Shown here in pieces: positions 61,401 to 64,000 of a DNA stretch of 64,000 bases (the first letter of the stretch is position 1; every line of letters starts with the position of its first letter). Under the pieces are notes generated by a model. It made no database searches and was not told the origin of the DNA. It saw only the letters and a program-made list of their open reading frames with translations. The DNA lies in the NCBI GenBank assembly GCA_034336665.1, contig CM067566.1, forward strand, positions 16,846,330-16,910,329, in the 5' to 3' direction. The DNA comes from Luscinia megarhynchos (taxonomy: Eukaryota; Chordata; Aves; Passeriformes; Turdidae). The position numbers and the translations under genes were made by a program.

Positions 61401-64000
61401 CTCCTGCACGTCATTTGCCCAAATTTAGTCTTAGATATTAACAGAGACCAGAGATGGTTACACGATAGAAGGTGAGCTGGGGAAGCAGAGATGCAGGCAT
61501 ATGTTCTCTTCCTAACTGATCAGCAGCAGCATGCTAGCTACATTTACTTAGATTTAAATGGTCTTTGTTCTTTGTTGTCTGTCATGAATGTTATAGTGAC
61601 AACAAGGAACACAAAATTATTTCTTGCTCCACGCATTCCATGGATATTAAAATGGATGCATACATGGGATGTGGACATGATCTTGTTCCATCTTGTAGGA
61701 GCAATAACTTCCACAGAGCCCAGGATGGAGAGTGAGGGGACTGCCAATGTCCCTGGTTATGAATACAGACTTACTTAACTTCTTTAATTTTTTTTACTCT
61801 TCATAGCAAAATTAAAACCTTCCTATTAGCCCAGCTGTTACCTATCCAAACTGCATGCAATGTCCTTAAATACACAAAACAGTAAGAAATCTTTATCTGG
61901 GCCTATGCTACTAAAATTAATACAGTCTTCCTGCTTTTGTCTATAGTCTTTAATTTCACCTGAAAGCTTGAAATAATATCTTCAAACAGCTCTGTTGCTG
62001 TGTTTAAAATAGGACTACAGAGAAATGACTGCTACTTCACACTGCATAATATCAACAAATTATACATGTGCTCTATTCTTTTAGCTAATACCTGCATAAA
62101 ATAAATTACTTTCATTGCTGTTACAGTCCCAGACTCTATAGGTTCAAAATGAATTTTCTAATACATTTATGTAAACTAGTGAGACATGTTGGCTTAGCCC
62201 ACCAGAATCTTTGACCAGTGTAACAGAAATACTTAAAACATTTATCTCTATTATTCCTACCTTCCCTGAGCTTGCTGCTCTCAGAATACCTTTTTTATCT
62301 ACTCACTGTCCTTGAAGCTTACCCCAAGGATTCATTTTCACACAACACTCTAAGATGATACTGCAGAGAGTCAACCAGCAGTTACAGCTGCCTCAACCTC
62401 CCCCATGGTCCACACTTGCCTAATTAAATATTCATCACTCCCAAATGCTGCAGTGTCAAACATGAGCAACTTCCCAGCCTGATCTCCTACAGCCAGCCTG
62501 TGGTTTGTGCTGGAGAATAAACAAGACTGGGGCTTAGCTGCTGAAACATAAAATGGCATAATGCAGTTTCCATGTTGCACTTTAACTTCTGTGCATGCAG
62601 TGTAAAATTCTACTGCAGAAGCTAGAGTACTAACTTTTAATGTTCAATATATATTGCATACCTGTATGCAAAGTTGCATGGGCAGTGTTATCGAAAACAT
62701 TATACAGACAACTAAAATATTTGCTTCCATAAAATACAGATCCTGTTTTGTATGTACAGTCATACCTTTCAACTTAAAAAATATATTATTGCTGAGTATT
62801 CACAAATTAAAAAAAAATTATTGAGGCATACTAATATCAAGCATATGAAATTTTTGGGGTGGTTTTGGACTCTTTAGTTCCATTTTAGTTCCATTTACAA
62901 GAAAGTTGGGAGTTGCCTTCAAGAGAAAAGAGAGAACTCATTAATCGTATCAGACTGTGTACATATTTATGCATATGCTTCATGGAAGAGAAATCTGAAC
63001 AGAAAAAACCAGAAGGAATAATCTTTCCTGTTACAGAAGCCATATCTGTAATAGTCCATAAGTTCCATAAATCTTTAAGATTTGATATAACTAAAACATA
63101 CCTATATCATGTCCATACAAAATAAAAATAGTATAAAGGTTGTTTGACCCCAAAACCTACATTAACCTGTTAAATAGAAAAGTATCAGAAATTGGCTGTA
63201 AACCAGACAATAGTGGATACGCAGCATTCTTAAGACAATAGAATAGGCATTGCACTAAATCAACCATGAGAATTCTGTAAGTATAATAACTAGTATAGCT
63301 TAGGCCAGTAAGTAAATTTTATTCTGGAGAAGCTTGTTTTCACTACATATATGTACTGATGTCTATGTATATACATATACTTACCTGATATATATATATA
63401 TAAACGGAGTTTAAAAAAGGTTGACTTCACAGCTTCAGTAAATATCTGTTGCAACTTATTGCAATTTATATGCCCCTAGGATTTCTTCTTCCAAGTCAAG
63501 GGCTTCCCCATAGTTTTCAGGCATTTTCTTTCCTCTTTTATGCTAGTTATGGCTTCATGCTCTAATTATCCTAAAATTTAAGACTGAAAATTGCATATCC
63601 TTAAGTTTTCACATGCTTAATCTGACATGAATTGCAATGTATTTGACTAAATATACTGCAGCTACTTCCTCAGGGAGGAGCAAGACAGAAGAGAGATACC
63701 CCAGTCCAAACATTTCTTCAAAGCCTACATCTTGGTTGAAGCAATTTTGCAACAGATCTCCTTCATCCAAAATTTGATTCTGTTAATTATTAAATATGAA
63801 GTTGAGAGCAAGTAAAATTACCACACTGCTAGGTCTATGGTCTGTCCTTTCCCTTCTGGCAGGGTTCTGCAGATATTGAGAAGAAAAACAGTTTGTCAGC
63901 ATTCCTGTGGAATCCTTCAGTAATGCTCTTTGAGGAACATGACCAGCTACCAGTCTACTTCAGATTTTCTAGAACAGCTGTGATTGTAATAAAGACCCCC
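58413..64000. other. Noncoding, no recognised gene
   Basis: Unique AT-rich sequence with short AT runs (about 63386-63403) and homopolymers. The 69-codon minus frame at 62580-62371 has fairly even composition but no splice or family support. Nothing else recognised. If the KChIP assignment is right, this is upstream flank or the intron of longer isoforms. Confidence 0.5.

Noticed and set aside
62371..62580. 69-codon minus-strand open frame with balanced composition
   Set aside because: No splice context or family resemblance found. Could be part of a conserved element but there is no evidence from sequence alone.
1..64000. Search for CRISPR arrays, tRNA/rRNA genes, endogenous retroviral pol/env or LTR pairs, telomeric repeats
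   Set aside because: None seen. The only long repeat pair is inverted (49.8/52.5 kb), not direct, so it is not an LTR pair.

Overview
This is eukaryotic, almost certainly avian, DNA. It is AT-rich and has no dense coding. The recognisable interspersed repeats are CR1 LINE fragments, several of them running inward from the bird-type CR1 3' end (seen on the + strand as TCATAGAATCATAGAA followed by GGTTGGAAG-like text). There are no Alu/B1/L1 elements, no bacterial-style genes, no tRNA or rRNA gene, and no CRISPR array. Almost all of the short open frames here are chance or repeat-derived.

The one coding segment I recognise is a small first exon on the minus strand at 56381-56294. It encodes 29 residues beginning MSGCRKRCKRE and ends in a GT splice donor. 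Its length and pattern (M-S-x-C-x-K-R-C-K, K-F-A-Q, L-I-T-G) match the alternative N-terminus known in KCNIP1, so I read it as an alternative first exon of a Kv-channel-interacting protein gene, most likely KCNIP4. KCNIP4 is a very large gene with several alternative first exons, which fits the otherwise gene-free window: the DNA left of 56.3 kb would be intron, and the DNA right of 57.6 kb would be upstream flank or intron of longer isoforms. Just upstream of the exon (56.46-57.5 kb) is a sharp CpG island with Sp1/G-quadruplex runs and a long imperfect pentamer (CGGCA/CGGCT) minisatellite, the presumed promoter. About 1.9 kb upstream of the exon, at 58231-58169, lies what looks like a decayed duplicate of the same exon, with an in-frame stop and no donor.

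Layout: 1-9.4 kb, noncoding, with two weak candidate exons and a GATA-motif palindrome cluster. 9.4-12.1 kb, a degenerate old CR1 (L3-like) ORF2 on + followed by an avian CR1 tail on -. 13.56-14.13 kb, another ancient L3-like CR1 on -. CR1 tails on - at 17.9, 26.05, 35.9, 39.98 and 45.1 kb. 49.84-52.80 kb, a striking pair of about 280-bp inverted repeats with a 2.4-kb spacer that holds an ancient CR1. 56.3-58.4 kb, the KChIP exon, its CpG island and the exon relic. 58.4-64 kb, noncoding. Microsatellites and A/C-rich low-complexity tracts are scattered throughout.
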